Shown: positions 22,722-34,639, numbered from the stretch's first letter. The stretch: 64,000 nt of DNA from Liriodendron chinense (GCA_003013855.2 ML058586.1:1850196-1914195); one strand, 5' to 3'. Notes: generated by a model from the letters alone, not told the origin. Numbers and translations: made by a program.

Positions 22722-23085
22722 TATGTGGGGGCCACAGAAATGCCCGTGACAAATTTACTCCGTGCATCAGCTTTTCAAGATTATAACATGACAGGAGTCC
22801 AAAAACTAGGCGGATAAAAGCTCAAGTGGCCCACACCACATAAAACTTTAAGAACGGAAATGTCCACCATTAAAACCTTGCTAGAGCCGGCCATGATGTT
22901 TATATACCATCCAAACCGTTCATAGGATTATTACCACTCAAATAAACTTTAAGCACAAATATCACCTGATATAGAATTCCTATGGCCCACAAAGTTTTAA
23001 ATGGTGGGCGTTCAATTCCTGTTTTTTCATGTGGTGTGGCTTACTTGAGTTTTAGATCTGTCTTATTTTGGACTCCTTTCTTGAG
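22722..23085. mobile_element. Palindromic MITE, subfamily B
   Basis: The left arm TATGTGGGGGCCACAGAAATG, loop GATGTTTATATACCATCCAA and a right arm with GTGTGGCTTACTTGAGTTTT mark subfamily B. The right end is truncated at about TTGAGAAACTCAT. Confidence 0.55.
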
Positions 23086-23574
23086 AAACTCATGGGTGTG
23101 AGCCACTCAAGCAATTGGCATCCTTGCGGGGTGAGTTATTCTACTAGGACTGCATCGCACCATCAGGACGGTGTACAGCACTGGATCGGTTGCCCTGCAA
23201 TGAAAGTTAGACGTCCAAAAGTTATGCTGTTCCAACCATCATATGGCCCACCACGTGAATTTGGTTTTCATGTGATTGTCCATTGTTTTTTGTGGTTCTG
23301 GCACACACACCAATTGATCGTACAATCCTTGTTTTTATGACATCCCATCGTACTCTCATTGTTCACGTGATGATGGTGTACACATTACACGATGGACCCC
23401 ACTTTAGAAAACAATAGAAAATCTCCAAATGGAAGTGGTGACTCAACCGGATAGTTGGATCGGCCTGATTTGAATTTCTCGATGGGCCCCACCTTGATAG
23501 CATACTCACACCTGGTGGATCCATGCCCAACACTTGTAGAATAATTATTCCGCAAAGATTTGCATAGCACTAAG

Positions 23575-23820
23575 TTCCTTTGGTTGGAACCTATGTTGGG
23601 CTCATAGAGATTTTTCTAACAAATCTACTCTGTTCGCCAGTTTCTCGAACCAAAATAGGACAGAGTCCAAAAATAAGGCAGATCCATATGCTGTCATTGG
23701 GATTTGGACAACGAATGAGGTTGATCCAATCCAACCGAACGATATCACTAGTGCATTTGGATTCCTCGACAAAGAGACTTGAACTTCAATGGTGATTGTT
23801 GGACCTGCACAAAGTAACAT
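23575..23820. repeat. Fragment of subfamily B palindromic MITE
   Basis: GGAACCTATGTTGGGCTCAT, then CAAATCTACTCTGTTCGCCA and AAAAATAAGGCAGATCCA, match the left arm of subfamily B. The rest is lost. Confidence 0.45.
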
Positions 23821-23859
23821 GATAGAATAGTGGACATCTGGTAGGGAACTCTTTGATGC

Positions 23860-24360
23860 TTAAACTAGGCAAGTGGGATGAATATATTAGATTTTTAGGG
23901 TAATTGATTCTGTACCTTATCCTATAGAGGGAACTACTATTTATAGAGTTTTGTAGCCCTTTTAAGTAGTAGAATTAATTTAGGATACGTTAGGAGAGTT
24001 TGCATTGAGGAATTATGTTCCGTAGCAACTGAAAAGATATCCAGCTAAAATAAAGTAGGATGTCCATTTGGTCCGAATAGAGTGGATCACGCCCGAACTT
24101 GTTGCACACTTTCTCTATTGGTTGAGTTGACTTGCTCAGAGATCGTATTTAAGCTCCTCATTTTGTAGGCTTATAACGCTTGATTGAAGATTTCTTTTAA
24201 GGGTTGAGGTCGCCTTCTGCTTCTATAGGATCAGGCTAGAAATATTCATAGATGGCACCCGTAATAGGAGGCTCGGTGACTGTTGACCTCGTTCCAAGGG
24301 TCTCGTTTGGTCAGTAGACTAGCCATCCAGGCCTCTAGCTCAGGACTTGTCTAAGCATTT
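23860..24360. other. Possible LTR remnant, unassigned
   Basis: A stretch with TATTTAAGCTCCTCATTTTG and a downstream GATGGCACCCGTAATAGGAGG looks like promoter-plus-leader sequence of an old LTR element, but no partner LTR, primer site or coding domain is present. An 18-base phrase is directly duplicated at 24352-24387 (GGTCTAAGCATTTATAAAT). Confidence 0.25.
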
Positions 24361-24409
24361 ATAAATGGTCTAAGCATTTATAAATGGACCAATTCAAAAT
24401 TATCCAAAA

Positions 24410-24780
24410 CACCAAAATTAATATAGGCCACATAACACAAAACAATTAAAGTAGAAGCATCCATGGTTGAAACCTTGCTGGAGCCGACCATAATGTTTAT
24501 ATGCCATCCAAATCGTTCCTAGTGTTATTATCACGCAGATAAACTCTAAGCAGAAATATCATCGTGATACAAAACTTCTATGGCTCCCACAAAGTTTCCA
24601 ATGACTGGATTCAATCTCCACTGATTCGTATGATGTGGCCCACCTGAGATTTGGATCTGCCTTATTTTTGGATTTATTATGGTCTTGCGAAACTGATGGA
24701 CGGAGTAGATTTATCAGAAATATCTATGTGGGCCCCACATACCTTCCGACCACATGAACTTCTTGTGGCAAGAAGGCACA
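24410..24780. mobile_element. Subfamily B palindromic MITE, left arm lost
   Basis: Starts in the inner arm (CCATGGTTGAAACCTTGCTGG), keeps the loop (ATGTTTATATGCCATCCAAA) and the full right arm (ATGTGGCCCACCTGAGATTT, then ATCTATGTGGGCCCCACAT). Confidence 0.55.
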
Positions 24781-25530
24781 GGCGAGTCACGTCCGTTGCA
24801 GAGGAACTGGCTTCTCTCTCGAGCACATAACGAGGGTGTTGCAGTCAGGTTTCCACATACGAGGGAAGTTGATGTTTCCAGAAGGTTCTTTTAGGAGGAA
24901 ATAAGATGCATTTTTTGGCCATGGGCCCTCTATTTTTGTCTTTCATACAGGTCAGGCGAGGGTGGTCCATTTAAATTGACCATTTAGGACCAACACATAC
25001 ACACCACCTTTTCTTCTCAGCCTTCCATTTTCGGTCCCTTATCTCCATTTTCTCCAACCAATCTTCCCAACTTCTTAACTCCACCACACCAACCCTCTTC
25101 CACATTTATACACACCTTATTTACTTCTCTCACCATGTGCTTGCACGTGGGCATACCATTCGGACCCAAATTTCCTACCGCGGGGCCCACCATGATGGAT
25201 GTAAAATCTATGCCGTACATCATTTGGGCCCGCTCATGTAAGGACATGAGAACAAAAATCAGGCGTTCGGATAACTTTAGTGCACAACAGCACAAGGAAG
25301 GGAGGCCCACCATTGAAACATTCTTGGGGGGCCCTTGTGATTTTTATAAGCTAATCTAACCCGTCCATAAGATGATTCCAACCAGGATGAAGGGGAAGAT
25401 CAAATATCAGTGTGATCCAAAATCTCGGTGGGCCCTAAGAAGGTTTTAACGGTGGACGTCCCCATGTCCACTTTTCTTTGTGGTGTGGACCGATTGAGGC
25501 CCGCTTTTTAGAATCATGTCCTTTTGTGGT

Positions 25531-26027
25531 AAGCGGATTGTGTCCAACCTGGACAATAATCCGTCCAACCAGGGCTTCTGTGGGGCCCACCATGGTGTGT
25601 TTATTTATCCATGCCGTACATCCATTTTCTTATATCGTTGCCAGAAAAAATGCAGATCCAACGCTCAAGTGGGCCGCATCGGAGATGACTTTTGCATTTA
25701 ATGCAACTTGCGTTAATTTAATGCTTTGTGCATTTAATGCAACCCAAGCTAACTATTTAGTGGGGTCTACCTGAGCGTTGGATCTCTCTACTTTTGCATT
25801 TAATGCAACTTGCGTTAATTTAATGCTTTGTGCATTTAATGCAACCCAAGCTAACTATTCAGTGGGGTCTACCTGAGCGTTGGATCTCTCTCATTTTTGG
25901 CTCGTTCATTAAAATGATATGAGAAGATGGATGGACGGTGTGGATAAACAAATACATGATGGTGGCACCACAAAAGCCCTGGTCAGACGAACTTTTGTTC
26001 GGGGGACGTCGGACGCAATCCGCTTCC
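25531..26027. mobile_element. Palindromic Mutator-like MITE with 10-11 bp target duplication
   Basis: About 497 bp. Left AAGCGGATTGTGTCC, right GGACGCAATCCGCTTCC. The direct repeat CCTTTTGTGGT lies on both sides (25520-25530 and 26028-26038). It inserted in the right arm of the older copy around it, so the target duplication can be read with confidence. A 9-11 bp duplication and long inverted repeats fit the Mutator superfamily. Inside, a 102-bp segment is tandemly duplicated. Confidence 0.8.
25688..25890. repeat. Tandem duplication of 102 bp inside a MITE
   Basis: ACTTTTGCATTTAATGCAAC begins at 25688 and again at 25790, and the copies are almost identical to 25890. Each unit contains two TTTGCATTTAATGCAA near-palindromes. 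The near identity indicates a recent event. Confidence 0.9.
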
Positions 26028-26105
26028 CCTTTTGTGGTCTTACAAAACAGATGGACAGAGTGAACATCTCTGTGGCCCCCATAGCCCGCTGCAGGAAAAT
26101 GGAGG

Positions 26106-27969
26106 TAGACTTGGCAAAATTCAACCCGACCAGACCCGATCTAGTTTTTTCTAGTTTAGGGCTGGAAAATTTTACTCGAATTCAATTTTTCGGTTGACCC
26201 GACCTGACCCAGATTTGTATGTGTCGAGTTAGGGTTAAAGGTGACCTGACCCAACCTGAATCATATAGAGGTTAAGTAGACTATTATTTATTGATTTTCT
26301 TATTAGTTAAATATTGCATAGTTTTTTTTCTCACATACCTTGCTGGATGATGGACGGAGCGGATTTCACTTTTGATGAAAGTGGGGCCCCATTTTTATTG
26401 GTGAGTGCTGCACTAACAATTGGTGCACATAGTTGTACACCGAATTGGGTAGATTGGTCAACATCAGTTGACCCAATTAAAACCAAAACCGAGAGAAAAT
26501 CTTTTCTCCCTCCGTTTCCATCGAAACGTCTTAAACGAACAGCTTCCGTTTTTAAGATAGTGTGGCTCACTTTCGAACAACAGTCCAACTAATCCAATCC
26601 ATTCATACAGTTCGGACATGGGAGTCTAGCAAATCCAGGTGTTTCATTGAAGGTATTGTTGTATGGTGTATACAGTTAGAAGCCAAATATGTCAATGGGT
26701 AACTAATTTTGTATTTCCAGGCTATTCAAAACTTGACCACTGAGACTAGTGTAGCCCATCTTGGCTCAATCCAAACCGTCTATTAGTTTTTAGCATAATT
26801 TTTAAATAGAACTGAATTGATATTAGGTATGGACGCTCATTGTGTATAATTATTGTTTTGCATATAAGTTGTGTTGTACGGGCGGCGAGTCCAAAAATAA
26901 AAATATTCTGTTTTCTTATTCCCCCACCTCTGTTTCTTTCCCTATTAACATCGATCCATGATAATACATTCAAGCAAATCTAAGCCATCCATAAACCTTA
27001 GTTGCAAGCTATCCTAGTCGTCTATTGATATTCACTCATATTAGGGTTGAGAATGCTGTCATATAAATGTGATTTTTCTTTCATTTGTCTCTCCTTCTTG
27101 CATCCATAAACCCTAAATCTCATGCTAACCATATAAACACGTCCGTTAGAAGGGGTTGGAGCTAAAATCTTAGAGTTTCCTAAGCTCCTCGAAATGATTC
27201 TACTCTATCCAAAGTTGTCGAATTGAAGGAAAACCGACGGTTGATGTTTCGCCATTGGAGGTCAGGTCTTCTTCTCTGGCGGTGTTGTTGTTGCTGAGGT
27301 AATTGCTGGGCCGCATTCATATATAGAGTACTTGTTGCTGAGGTATAGGTAAGATAATCAGTCATTTCATCTTTCTGTTTCATCTATGATCGACTCGATT
27401 TGCTATCGAGTGGTAAACCAAGTCGAACTCGTTCTATGCCTGATTCATATTAATTGATAGAAGTTGTTCATGATCTGAGGAATGTCTGATTTAGTTCAAC
27501 TATTTAGGATTGATCATGATCATATATCCTTACTCTTGAAGTTCAATATGGTTGAAACTAGTTGTAACTTGTGCTGAATTGAGTCAACAAAATTCACCGA
27601 GTCCAGTTTGAGGTGAAATCTAATCCATGACTATTCATGTCAGATTTATGAGCAATGTTAGGCAGGATTTGGTAGCAGAAGATTTGAGTATAGTTGTGAA
27701 TTGATTTAGTAAAACTCCTCTATTAGGTGAGTCTTTCTTAGGAATGCTTAGTATTTTAATTCAAATTGGGACTTGAAATAAGATATGATTTCAGTTTAAT
27801 TTACAAATTATTTAGTTGATCATTAAAATGCGGGTCAACCTGACCCGACCTGGTTTAATTTGGGTTGGGTAAGGGTTAGGAAAATCCAAACCAAATTCAA
27901 TTTGGGTCGGGTTAGGGTTGAGGTGGAAACAAACTTGACCCAACCCGACCCAACTCATTGTCACCTCTA
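26106..27969. mobile_element. Non-autonomous hAT-like element, 1.86 kb
   Basis: The 12-bp ends TAGACTTGGCAA and TTGTCACCTCTA pair at 9 of 12 positions, and the 8-bp flanks AATGGAGG (26098-26105) and TATGGAGG (27970-27977) agree at 7 of 8. Both features fit hAT. The two ends carry clustered GACCCGACC / GGGTCGGGTT motifs (26120-26270 and 27830-27960). The A+T-rich interior encodes no transposase that I can see. Confidence 0.65.
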
Positions 27970-28023
27970 TATGGAGGGACAGAGATGTATGTGACAAAGC
28001 CACAGATTATAAAAATCAAGTAT

Positions 28024-28361
28024 GGACGTACGTGACAAAGGCACTCTGTCCATTTATTTTGAAAGACCACAACACAACAGGAGTACAAAAATAAAGCATA
28101 TTCAAAACTCAGGTGGGCTACACCAAATGTAAAACATCCATAATTGAAACCTCCCTAGAGCTGACCATGATGTTTATATCCCATCTAAACCGTTCAAAGG
28201 TTCATTAACACTCAGATAAACTGTACGCACAAATATCATCGGATATGCTAAGCCCATACACGGGAGCAAAGTTGTTCATGTGTATGCCACCATATGTGCG
28301 ATCATGTCACACAGGAATGAGATCTAAGTTGTCAGTCACGCTGACCCCACTATACATGACG

Positions 28362-28440
<79 letters not shown>

Positions 28441-28608
28441 GTTTTTAATGGTAGGCATTCAATACCACTATTTGTTATAGTGTGGTCCACGTGAGATTTG
28501 GATCTGCTTCATTTTTTTTTGTCTCATACCCTAAAATGAGCTGGAAAAATGGATGAACGTCATGGATATGTAAAAATATATTGAGGTGGGCCCATAGTCA
28601 CGACTAAC
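28024..28608. mobile_element. Composite of two half MITEs around a (TA)n run
   Basis: 28024-28235 is a left half of subfamily B (ACTCTGTCCATTTATTTT, GATGTTTATATCCCATCTAA). 28440-28608 is a right half of subfamily A (AATGTTTTTAATGGTAGGCA, GGAAAAATGGATGAACGTCA). Between them are a segment at 28240-28362 resembling 47557-47650 and 60346-60450, and the (TA)n run. Confidence 0.5.
28364..28438. repeat. (TA)n microsatellite, about 75 bp
   Basis: An uninterrupted TA run. Its true length is likely to vary between alleles and assemblies. Confidence 0.95.
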
Positions 28609-28619
28609 CAAACTGGATG

Positions 28620-30640
28620 TTTCATTAATGCATCTAAGTGTTTGAAAAACTCACGACTGTAATCTCCTTACCAGCCACTCACCTGGTAGCATAAAGGTCT
28701 CTTGTGGTATGTGCGCAGGAGACCATTATATTACATGAGAATAATATCTTTGATTTGAGAATCATTGAAATTGCGTCGGTTGTCCAACACAATACACCAT
28801 GCTACACGGAAGCTTACAGAACTTAGAATTATGGCTAAGTTCTAAAGGAAGAATGAATATAACCAATTAAAAATATGTGCAAATTAAAAGTAATTAACAT
28901 TTAAGCTTTCAAGCTAAGTGGGTCCAAGTACATAAACTGCAATAGATACAACTAGTTGAGCAGCTAGTCTATAATGTGAGATATGAAATATCAATTATGT
29001 GTGCTTACAAATTAAGTGTATAACATACAATCTAATTGATCATGTATTCATATAATTCAACCAACTAAACTCATAAGCATAAATAGAATTGCAAACATCA
29101 ACAATCGTAAACACAATGATGTAGTGGTTTGGCTTAGTCCTACTCTACTCCTGGTGGACACACTCAAACTCGAGTGTACCAGATTTCATTATCTCAATTA
29201 TTTTCAATAGTTTATCACAAACCTTTATAGCCCTACATAAGGACCTACATGTTCACACCCATGTTGGTGGACCACATACACACCCATGTCAGTGACGATC
29301 CCATACAAAGACTTGCATGTACTCACTCGTGTTAGTGGAACATGTTTTCACCCATGTCGGTGGCTCCCTCGAAGACTTAATTTATTTTCTATCGGCTCAC
29401 CAATAACTTACACGTACGCACCCGTATCTAGTGGCTCTCTCGAAGACTTATAAAGGTTTTTTTGGGCTAACCAATAATCACTATGGTCCTATACAAGGAC
29501 CTATGTATACTTCCGCTGGAGACGGTCCTATAGAAAGACCTAGTTGAGCTTGGGTTGCAAACTTAATCAACTCTAATAACAACCCTACTTGTTTGATTGA
29601 GCCCCATTGATTCGCTTTCTTGTGATGCATTTTCACTTCTTGAATTTGCTTCTCTTATGCTCCCTCGATCTTTGATTGGAATGCTTCATCTCTTACGACT
29701 GATTACCTTACACATGTCGTACATATGAGGCTACTAAGGTAATGGGAGGATGGTTGAATATCCTACAATTATTGGATAGTTGTTTTCCAATTGGGGATTC
29801 ATCTAAATGGGTATTCTAGAAGATTTATATAAGAATTTACCTATAAGATTGGTATCTAATCTCTAGAAGAGGGAGATAACATGAACACCTTCATAATGGA
29901 CTCATCGGAGTGGTTAATCACAAGAAGAGTATCATGAATCTCTTTAGTTTAGAGTCTAGAAAAGGGATAATGAGCGGGGAATCAAGTAGGCTCTAATTGC
30001 ACAAAAAACTCATTATTTTGCCCAATGTATGAATGTCATTTTATAGAGAAAATGTCTCTAACGGCTATAAAACAGGTAGTTTAATGACCCAATCAATTCG
30101 ATCAGTTGAGCCTTCGATCGATACGATCGAACATACCCTCGATAGGATTGAATAATTCCAAGATAAGGCAGTTTTCTTGCTGGACTTTTTTGCACCATCT
30201 TCGATCGTATCAAGTGGGCCCGTCGATAGGATCAAGTCCCATCGATGGCTTGTCGATAGGGATAAGCCAAGAGTTCTGTTGTTTAGGGCAATTAATTTAT
30301 AGCAACTCTAAACCTCTAAAGCCTATTTAATCATGATTAATAAAATATTCTAAGGCAATGTGATGATCAAATAAATGTTCACCTATTAGAGAATGTATCA
30401 TATAGAGGTTAAAGTTGTTTTGGACCTAAAGGGGTCTAAGGTTAGGGACACTAAGGCATCTCAATTTATTTATTTCTTCACTCTTTGATGCTCTAATTCT
30501 TCATGTGTTTTCGGTCTTCAGCTTCCAAGGATTCAACCAACTTATTGACACATTGACACACATGATCATTGACAAATAGGTGCACTTACAAATTTAACTA
30601 AATTTGAAAGTTGTACAAGATCTAGAATCTAATATAGAAG
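28620..30640. other. Probable degenerate LTR and flank of minus-strand Copia remnant
   Basis: Repeated phrases such as CACCCATGTTGGTGG, CCCATGTCAGTG and CTCGAAGACTTA (29240-29450) and palindromic GATCGATACGATCGA followed by TTGCTGGACTTTTTTG (30110-30200) look like LTR promoter sequence. Pol fragments of the same orientation lie just to the right. I could not define LTR ends. Confidence 0.35.
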
Positions 30641-32254
30641 ATTGTCTAATACCATTCCGCAAAATCAAAGGGTGATCATAGACCATAAGTTTGGTTCTCA
30701 AGGTTTAAAACCTAGATGACGATAACCCTTTGGTGAAGATGCCTGCAATTTGATAATGAGAGGATATCTACTGAATATCCAAATCCTTATGAACAATTAT
30801 TTCCTGAATGAATTGGTAATCGAACTCAATATGTTTGTGCAAGCATAAAATACTAGGTTAGATGCCAATGAAATTATGCTAATATAATTATCACACTAGA
30901 TAGAAGATGGAGAGTGTAAATAGACCTTAAGATCTTGAAGCAGTGTTCGAATCCAAAATAACTGGGTAGTTGTATGGGCTAGAGACCAGTACTCACATTC
31001 GGTATTGGATCATGCAACAGTCTGTCATTTCTTAGAAATCCAGAAAATGATGTTGGGCCCTAAATAATTACAGTAACTACTTGTGGATTTTTGGTCATTA
31101 TGGATTCCATCCCAATCAACATCAGAATAGGCTTGTAAATTAAAATGATCAGAAGAAATCTTGAGGCCATAAATGAGAGTATCTTTAATATATAGAAGAA
31201 TGCACTTTACTGCCATCATGTGGTCTTTAGTTGGCTAATGCATAAAATGATAAATCCGGTTGACCGCATAAAATAAATTTGCCAAGTCTTGGTGAGAAAT
31301 TGGAGGGCACTAATTATATTGTGATATTCGATAAGATCATGAAGAGCATGCACATTTCCTTGTACAAGTTTTTGTTTGATGATAGCTAGCTAGAGAGGAG
31401 TATAGTTTTGACCCGATCATTGATGTGCAAGTGAGGAGTTCCAGAACATACTTACTTTGTAAATGAAACATGCCATTATGATTCCAAGTGACTTCAAGTC
31501 CAAAGAAATAATGGAGAGGGACTAAGTCCTTCATAGCAAAGAGTTTGCCTAATGTTAAGATTGGAAATGTCAGAGAGGATGGGTAACTACCTGTGATGAT
31601 GATATCTTCAACATAAATTAATAGAATAATGATGTGAGACTTGTCTTGGCAAATGAGAAGTGATGGATCATCTTGGACCAAATGAAGCCCAACTTGAGTA
31701 AATAATTCATGAAGCTTTCAAACCAGACGTGTGGGGCTTGTTTGAGTTCATAAATGAACTTATGAAGACAACACACATGGTTTGGAAATTAAGGATCCAC
31801 GAAGTTAAGTTGCTGCATGTAAACTTCTTTTTGAAGTGTGCCATGTAAGAACGCATTCTGTACATTCGATTGTCGAATGGACCATTTGAATTTTTCTATG
31901 AGAGTGAGAACAATTCTGATTGTTTAGGTTTAACAACTAGGCTGAATGTTTTGTAAAATCAATTTCAAATTCCTGATGATACCCTTTAGTAGCTAGTCAA
32001 GCCTCTTATAGTGTTCAAGTGACTCATCTGAATGGGTTTTGATATGATTAACTCATTTATATTTATCCTACTATATTCTTTCCGGCAGATAATGATACGA
32101 ACGACCAAGTTCTTTACCTTATTTATGTTGTGCTAAGAATTTGTTGAACATAATTGCTGTCCATTGAGGATCTTTGGAAGGTTGAGTAAAATTTGTAGTT
32201 TAGTATAACTTGTAGTGAACAAAGTACAATTGGTAAAGGGTATCAAGTGAGCAT
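30641..32254 (-). pseudogene. Degenerate Copia reverse transcriptase and RNase H, minus strand
   Basis: On the minus strand 31681-31337 reads as reverse transcriptase with IILLIYVEDIIITG (YVDD altered to YVED), then FAMKDLVPLHYFFGLEV. 31219-31025 is RNase H with AYSDVDWDGIHNDQKSTSSY and the start of the LGPNIIFWISKK block. Sequence at 31700-31900 holds earlier reverse transcriptase blocks in other frames. Frames are broken throughout and gag, protease and integrase are not seen. The hAT-like element at 32255-33257 interrupts it on its right side. Confidence 0.8.
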
Positions 32255-33257
32255 TAGAGGTGGGCAATGATCTGGGCCGAGCCGAGTTAGCCCTAGTTTG
32301 GTTTGGTTTATTTTTGTGTCACCCTAGTTTGTGGATCGGCTTGGTTTGGGTTTTGGTTCGACCCATGCAGCCTGAGTTTGGTTTGCTCCAAAAAAATCTT
32401 GTTCGAGCTGGGATCGGTCTGGTCAAAAATTTCAAACTGAGCCGGGCTGATCAGTTCAAATAGATGGTGACTCTTTTTCTGCTTATTTATTTAAATAGAA
32501 AAGAAATTAAAAAGTCAGAAAAAAGTATAAACATATCTTACTATATGATGTTTAACATCCTCCAAAGGAGTGCAGCTTCAAAATAGACATGTAAGAGCAT
32601 TTTCCAAACAAAAGTACATGAGCATAATTTTACAAGTGTAAGGGAACAGTGTGCATTCATGTACATGGATTATGTATTATCCATGTCATCATATATATGT
32701 ATTATCCACACTGTCCATCTATTTCACATATCATTTTAGGACATGATCCCAAAATGGAATCATATCCAAAGTTCAAGTGGACCACACCACAGGAAGTCCA
32801 ACTGTTTTACATATTATTTTAGGACATGATCCCAAAATGGAATCATATCCAAAGCTCAAGTGGATCGACCATAGGAAACAGTATGCTTACAATCTACGCG
32901 CCAAATCAAGCCAAATCAAATTGAGCTGAATCAAATCAAGCTTCGAGCCGAGCTGAGCTGGTACTGCCATAGTTTGAGCTTGGTTTGTTTTTTCAAACGA
33001 GCATGACACCGGGGCTTGGTTTGGTTTGAACTTCCAATCGAACCAATCCAAGCTGAGCTTTTTCAAACCAATCCGAGCCAAGCTTCGAGCTAAGCCGAGC
33101 CGGTACTGCCCTAGTTTGAGCTTGGTTTGTTTTTTCAAATGAGCTTGACACCAGGGCTTGGTTTGGTTTGAACTTCCATTCGAACCAATCCAAGCCAAAC
33201 TTTTTCAAACCAATCCAAGCCAAGCTTTCGAGCTAGCTTGGTTTGTGCCCACCTCTA
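32255..33257. mobile_element. Non-autonomous hAT-like element, 1.0 kb, with 8-bp target duplication
   Basis: The ends TAGAGGTGGGCA and TGCCCACCTCTA are perfect 12-bp inverted repeats. The flanks GTGAGCAT (32247-32254) and GCGAGCAT (33258-33265) form an 8-bp target duplication with one mismatch. Both ends are rich in GAGCCGAGC/GGTTTGGTTT motifs, and the right half holds about two tandem 142-bp units from 32941. An older piece of the palindromic MITE (32690-32885), itself partly duplicated, lies inside. No transposase is present. Confidence 0.88.
32941..33240. repeat. Tandem 142-bp units inside the hAT-like element
   Basis: CTTCGAGCCGAGCTGAGCTG at 32941 recurs at 33083, and a third unit starts at 33224. 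The units share GGTACTGCC and GGGCTTGGTTTGGTTTGAAC. Confidence 0.85.
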
Positions 33258-33481
33258 GCGAGCATGTTTGGTAACTGAAGAGGATTAAGTCGCAGATTGA
33301 TGAGATGTCAAAGATTCAATACGTGGCACATGAGGATCAGATCCAAACGGTCTATTTAGTGCTTCCAACAGTTATCGATGGCTCGTACTGAGTGAAAAAT
33401 AGCCTAATTAAAGAAACTTTTAATTCACGGTAAACCAAAGGCTGAGTCCACATGATGTCTGGTTCAGACAAACGCAGATAG

Positions 33482-34010
33482 GGGCGCGACTTGGGTGAGA
33501 CCACGGAACCAGCGATGTGGGTGGGACCCTGAAACCTAGGGCCCACCTGGATGTATTCCCTGTAGATCCATGTGGTTAATCTAATTTTCCGGATTATTTT
33601 GTACTATGGTACCAAAAATGAAGAAGATTAAAATTTTGGGTGGACTACAACATAAGAAACACTGGTTAATGACCACTAAAAGCCTTTTGTGAGCCACAAA
33701 AGTTTTCTATCAACCTGATATTTGTTTTTTCTTTTCATCCCTGTCTACGTGACCTTATCAACAGATTGGATGGTCAATAAACATTACGGTGGACTCCAGG
33801 AAGTTTTTAATGGTCAAGGTTGAATGAGAACTGTTTCTTGGGGTGTGGTCCACCATAAAATTTGAATCTGTTTCATTTTTGGCACTGCATCATAAATAGT
33901 ATGAAGAAACAGATGGACGGAATGGATCTACAAATAATACATCCATGTGGGCCCTAGGTTCAGGGTCCCACCCACATGGCTGGTTCCGGGGTCTCACCCA
34001 AGTCGCGCCC
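33482..34010. mobile_element. Palindromic Mutator-like MITE with 9-bp target duplication
   Basis: 529 bp, the clearest copy in the window. The ends GGGCGCGACTTGGGTGAG and CTCACCCAAGTCGCGCCC pair, and pairing runs on with very few mismatches for over 70 bp. The 9-bp sequence CGCAGATAG flanks both sides exactly (33473-33481 and 34011-34019). Long inverted repeats and a 9-bp duplication indicate Mutator-type transposition. It has no coding capacity. Confidence 0.9.
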
Positions 34011-34029
34011 CGCAGATAGGTGGTTCCGT

Positions 34030-34475
34030 AGCTGTGGGGGCCGTGATGTATATGTTTTATATCCATGCTGTCCATGCATTTTTCCAACTCATTCAATGGT
34101 ATATATGAGCCCAAAAATGAAGCAGATCCAATGCTCAGGTGGACCACACCACACTAAACAGCAAGGATAGTGACAACCACAGCTGAACTTTCTAGGGCCC
34201 ACTGTGATGTTTATTTGCCATCCAACCTGTTGATAAGGTCACGCGAACCTGGACGAAGGAAAATACAAAAAATATCAGTTTGATAAAAAAAAATTGTGGC
34301 CTGCAAGAAGTTTTAATGGTGGGCATTCAATTCTCATTGTTTCCTGTGGTATGGTCCACCTGAGATTTGGATCTGCTTCATTTTTGGGATTATGCCCTAA
34401 AATGAGCTGGAAAAACGGACGGACGGTGTGGATATAAAAGAAATACATCACGATGGGCCCCAAAGTCAATGATCC
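34030..34475. mobile_element. Palindromic Mutator-like MITE, subfamily A
   Basis: The left arm (GTGATGTATATGTTTTATAT, CATGCTGTCCATGCATTTTT), loop and right arm (GGAAAAACGGACGGACGGTG, ACATCACGATGGGCCCCA) are present. The outer ends are eroded. It lies just upstream of membrane-protein locus copy 1. Confidence 0.6.
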
Positions 34476-34639
34476 ACCGAGCTCGATGGCTCCCAGGATC
34501 CAACGAATCCACTCCCGGTTCTCCATTTTTGGTATCATCTGATCGGTGCAGTATTTGGTATACGGTCCACTGACAGTGAAACCCACTAAATCAAGGACCG
34601 GACTAGACACGTGGCATGCACGCATGACAACCAAGACAT

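Larger units (their letters stand above)
25145..26097. mobile_element. Outer palindromic MITE interrupted by a second copy
   Basis: The left arm (GCGGGGCCCACCATGATGGA), loop and start of the right arm (TTAGAATCATGTCCTTTTGTGGT) stop at 25530. The right arm resumes after 26028 with CTTACAAAACAGATGGACAG and CTCTGTGGCCCCCATAG. The copy at 25531-26027 lies between. A hAT-like element begins just after its right end. Confidence 0.7.

Noticed and set aside
28364..28438. The (TA)n tract as an origin or scaffold attachment site
   Set aside because: A plain dinucleotide run gives no evidence for such a role.
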